A stretch of 23,459 nt of DNA from a virus. Below, piece by piece: positions 22,333 to 23,459 of this stretch. The position numbers were made by a program, and so were the translations under genes. Location of the stretch: the IMG/VR virus record IMGVR_UViG_3300037672_001058, positions 1-23,459 of that record, one strand, 5' to 3'. Under the pieces are notes generated by a model. That model ran no database searches and was not told the origin of the DNA. It was given only the letters and a program-made list of their open reading frames with translations. Every line of letters begins with the position of its first letter. Positions within the stretch are counted from its first letter, which is position 1.

Positions 22333-23459
22333 ATGGCAGACAACGCAATTGACAGCACAAAAAGATACGAAGTAGTCACAGACAAAAACGGTCGTGAATA
22401 TAGAAGAACTGTTGCCCACCTTCCTCATTATTACAGAACAGATGCTAACGAAAAGTTTTTAAGTAGCACACTAGATCCTGCAATACAAAAAGGAAAACTT
22501 GAAAGACTAGACGGTTACATTGGAAGATTAGATTCTTATACTAGAAATATAACAGACAATTATTTAGGTGCAACAACTAAAAGCAGAACACAGTATCAGT
22601 TAGAGCCAACTGTAACTGTTACTGACGTCGATACAACTTCAACAACTGTTAACGAAAAAATTAAATTCACAGCAACGTATGATGACTTTTTAAATCAACT
22701 AGGATATCTTAATGCACCCACAGATAACCATGATAGATTAACAAAAGAGAAAACATATTCTTGGAATCCGTATATAGATGCAGATAAACTTGTTAACTTT
22801 AGAGAATACTATTGGTTGCCAAATGGTCCAACAGCAGTATTAGTTGATAAAATTGCAACAGGATCAACAACAGAAATCGCAGTAAGTGTACCAAGAGTAG
22901 GTGTATATAAATTTTCTACACACGAAGCAAAAGATAATCCTTCAATAACATTGTACAGAGGTAACACATATAAATTTAAAGTTGACGCAGTTGGACATCC
23001 TTTATGGATAATGACAGAGCCAGTATCGTCAGGCAAAGCATCAGACGGCAGTACATCAATATTGTACACAAAAGGAGTAACAAATCAAGGTATAGACAAA
23101 GGTACAATAACATTTACAGTACCAGCAGATGCTCCTGACTCTTTGTTTTATCAATGCGGTAATCATGGAGCGATGCACGGTGTTATAAAAATTCAAACAG
23201 AAACATCAACAACCAAAATTAATCCAACAGAAGATATTGTAGGTGCAATAAACTATACAATGTGTACTGGAACAGTTTTATCCAATGGAATGAAAATAAG
23301 ATTTGCTTCAAACGTAATTGATACAACTACACACGGAGATAAATCTTTTTACGTTGAAGGCGTTGGAAGTAAAATTACATTAACTGATGTTGATGATCTA
23401 ATTACTCCAGAGTCTTATGCAACAGAAACTACAATACTTTATGATTCAGTTGGGTTTGA
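22333..23459 (+). CDS. Large tail/baseplate protein with cupredoxin-like domain, partial (gp7 position)
   Basis: An open frame of 375 codons that runs off the right edge, starting at ATG 2 bases after the gp6 stop. In T4 the next gene is wedge gene 7, so by position this is the gp7 counterpart or a marine replacement; I do not see T4 gp7 similarity. The first 165 residues include AHLPHYYRTDANEKFLSSTLDPAIQK (split: AHLPHYYRTDANEKF, LSSTLDPAIQK) and KTYSWNPYIDADKLVNFREYYWLP (split: KTYSWNPYIDADK, LVNFREYYWLP), a block I associate with large structural proteins of marine T4-like phages. Residues about 205-290 look like a cupredoxin: His222 in GHPLWI, then Cys275, His278 and Met281 in YQCGNHGAMHG. 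The Cys-x2-His-x2-Met spacing equals that of amicyanin. Whether copper is bound is unknown. Confidence 0.8.
   Translation, partial: MADNAIDSTKRYEVVTDKNGREYRRTVAHLPHYYRTDANEKFLSSTLDPAIQKGKLERLDGYIGRLDSYTRNITDNYLGATTKSRTQYQLEPTVTVTDVDTTSTTVNEKIKFTATYDDFLNQLGYLNAPTDNHDRLTKEKTYSWNPYIDADKLVNFREYYWLPNGPTAVLVDKIATGSTTEIAVSVPRVGVYKFSTHEAKDNPSITLYRGNTYKFKVDAVGHPLWIMTEPVSSGKASDGSTSILYTKGVTNQGIDKGTITFTVPADAPDSLFYQCGNHGAMHGVIKIQTETSTTKINPTEDIVGAINYTMCTGTVLSNGMKIRFASNVIDTTTHGDKSFYVEGVGSKITLTDVDDLITPESYATETTILYDSVGF

Overview
The window is the structural and replication-gene core of a T4-like contractile-tailed phage (myovirus), seen as a fragment open at both ends. The DNA is AT-rich. The genes are close-packed and run in strand-switching blocks, and recognisable T4 counterparts include portal gp20, baseplate gp26, gp48, gp53, gp5, gp25 and gp6, recombination gp46/gp47 and late sigma factor gp55. 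The style of the proteins (short gp53, lysozyme-less gp5, very long gp6, a cupredoxin-like motif in a tail protein) resembles marine T4-like phages of SAR11 bacteria or picocyanobacteria. A SAR11-type host is a guess from composition; no host-specific metabolic gene is present.

Layout. (1) 1-5109, minus strand: putative tape measure protein, portal, a 78-aa protein, a Rossmann-type protein and the start of a Glu-rich prohead-core-like protein, in transcription order, behind a late-promoter match at 5169-5177. (2) 5187-6720, plus strand: baseplate hub gp26, a small gp51-like protein starting with TTG, and a coiled-coil protein preceded by an 18-bp perfect palindrome. (3) 6721-7193: about 470 bases without a credible gene but richer in GC and full of hairpins. 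Read on the minus strand it has a host-type promoter at one end, GNRA-like tetraloops, a duplicated block and a weak terminator-like hairpin at the other end, so I propose an unidentified structured RNA of about 420 nt. (4) 7212-7646, plus strand: a GIY-YIG nuclease-like gene, then a bidirectional terminator. (5) 7702-11800, minus strand: a small histone H1/Hc1-like protein with its own sigma-70-type promoter, then (upstream) the gp55-gp47-gp46 operon. (6) 11961 to the end, plus strand: the baseplate operon gp48, gp53, a 927-aa structural protein, gp5, gp25, gp6 and a partial large protein with a complete type-1 copper ligand set. Late promoters (CTATAAATA) precede gp48 and gp6.

How they fit: gp55 is the late sigma factor expected to read the TATAAATA-like elements ahead of the head and tail genes; gp46/gp47 process DNA ends for recombination-dependent replication; the structural blocks supply the portal/prohead core, tape measure, hub and wedge. 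The most unusual items are the candidate structured RNA, the cupredoxin-like site in the last gene, a canonical EF-hand loop in gp6, the N-terminally extended gp55, and a GT42/DUF115-like protein inside the capsid operon.
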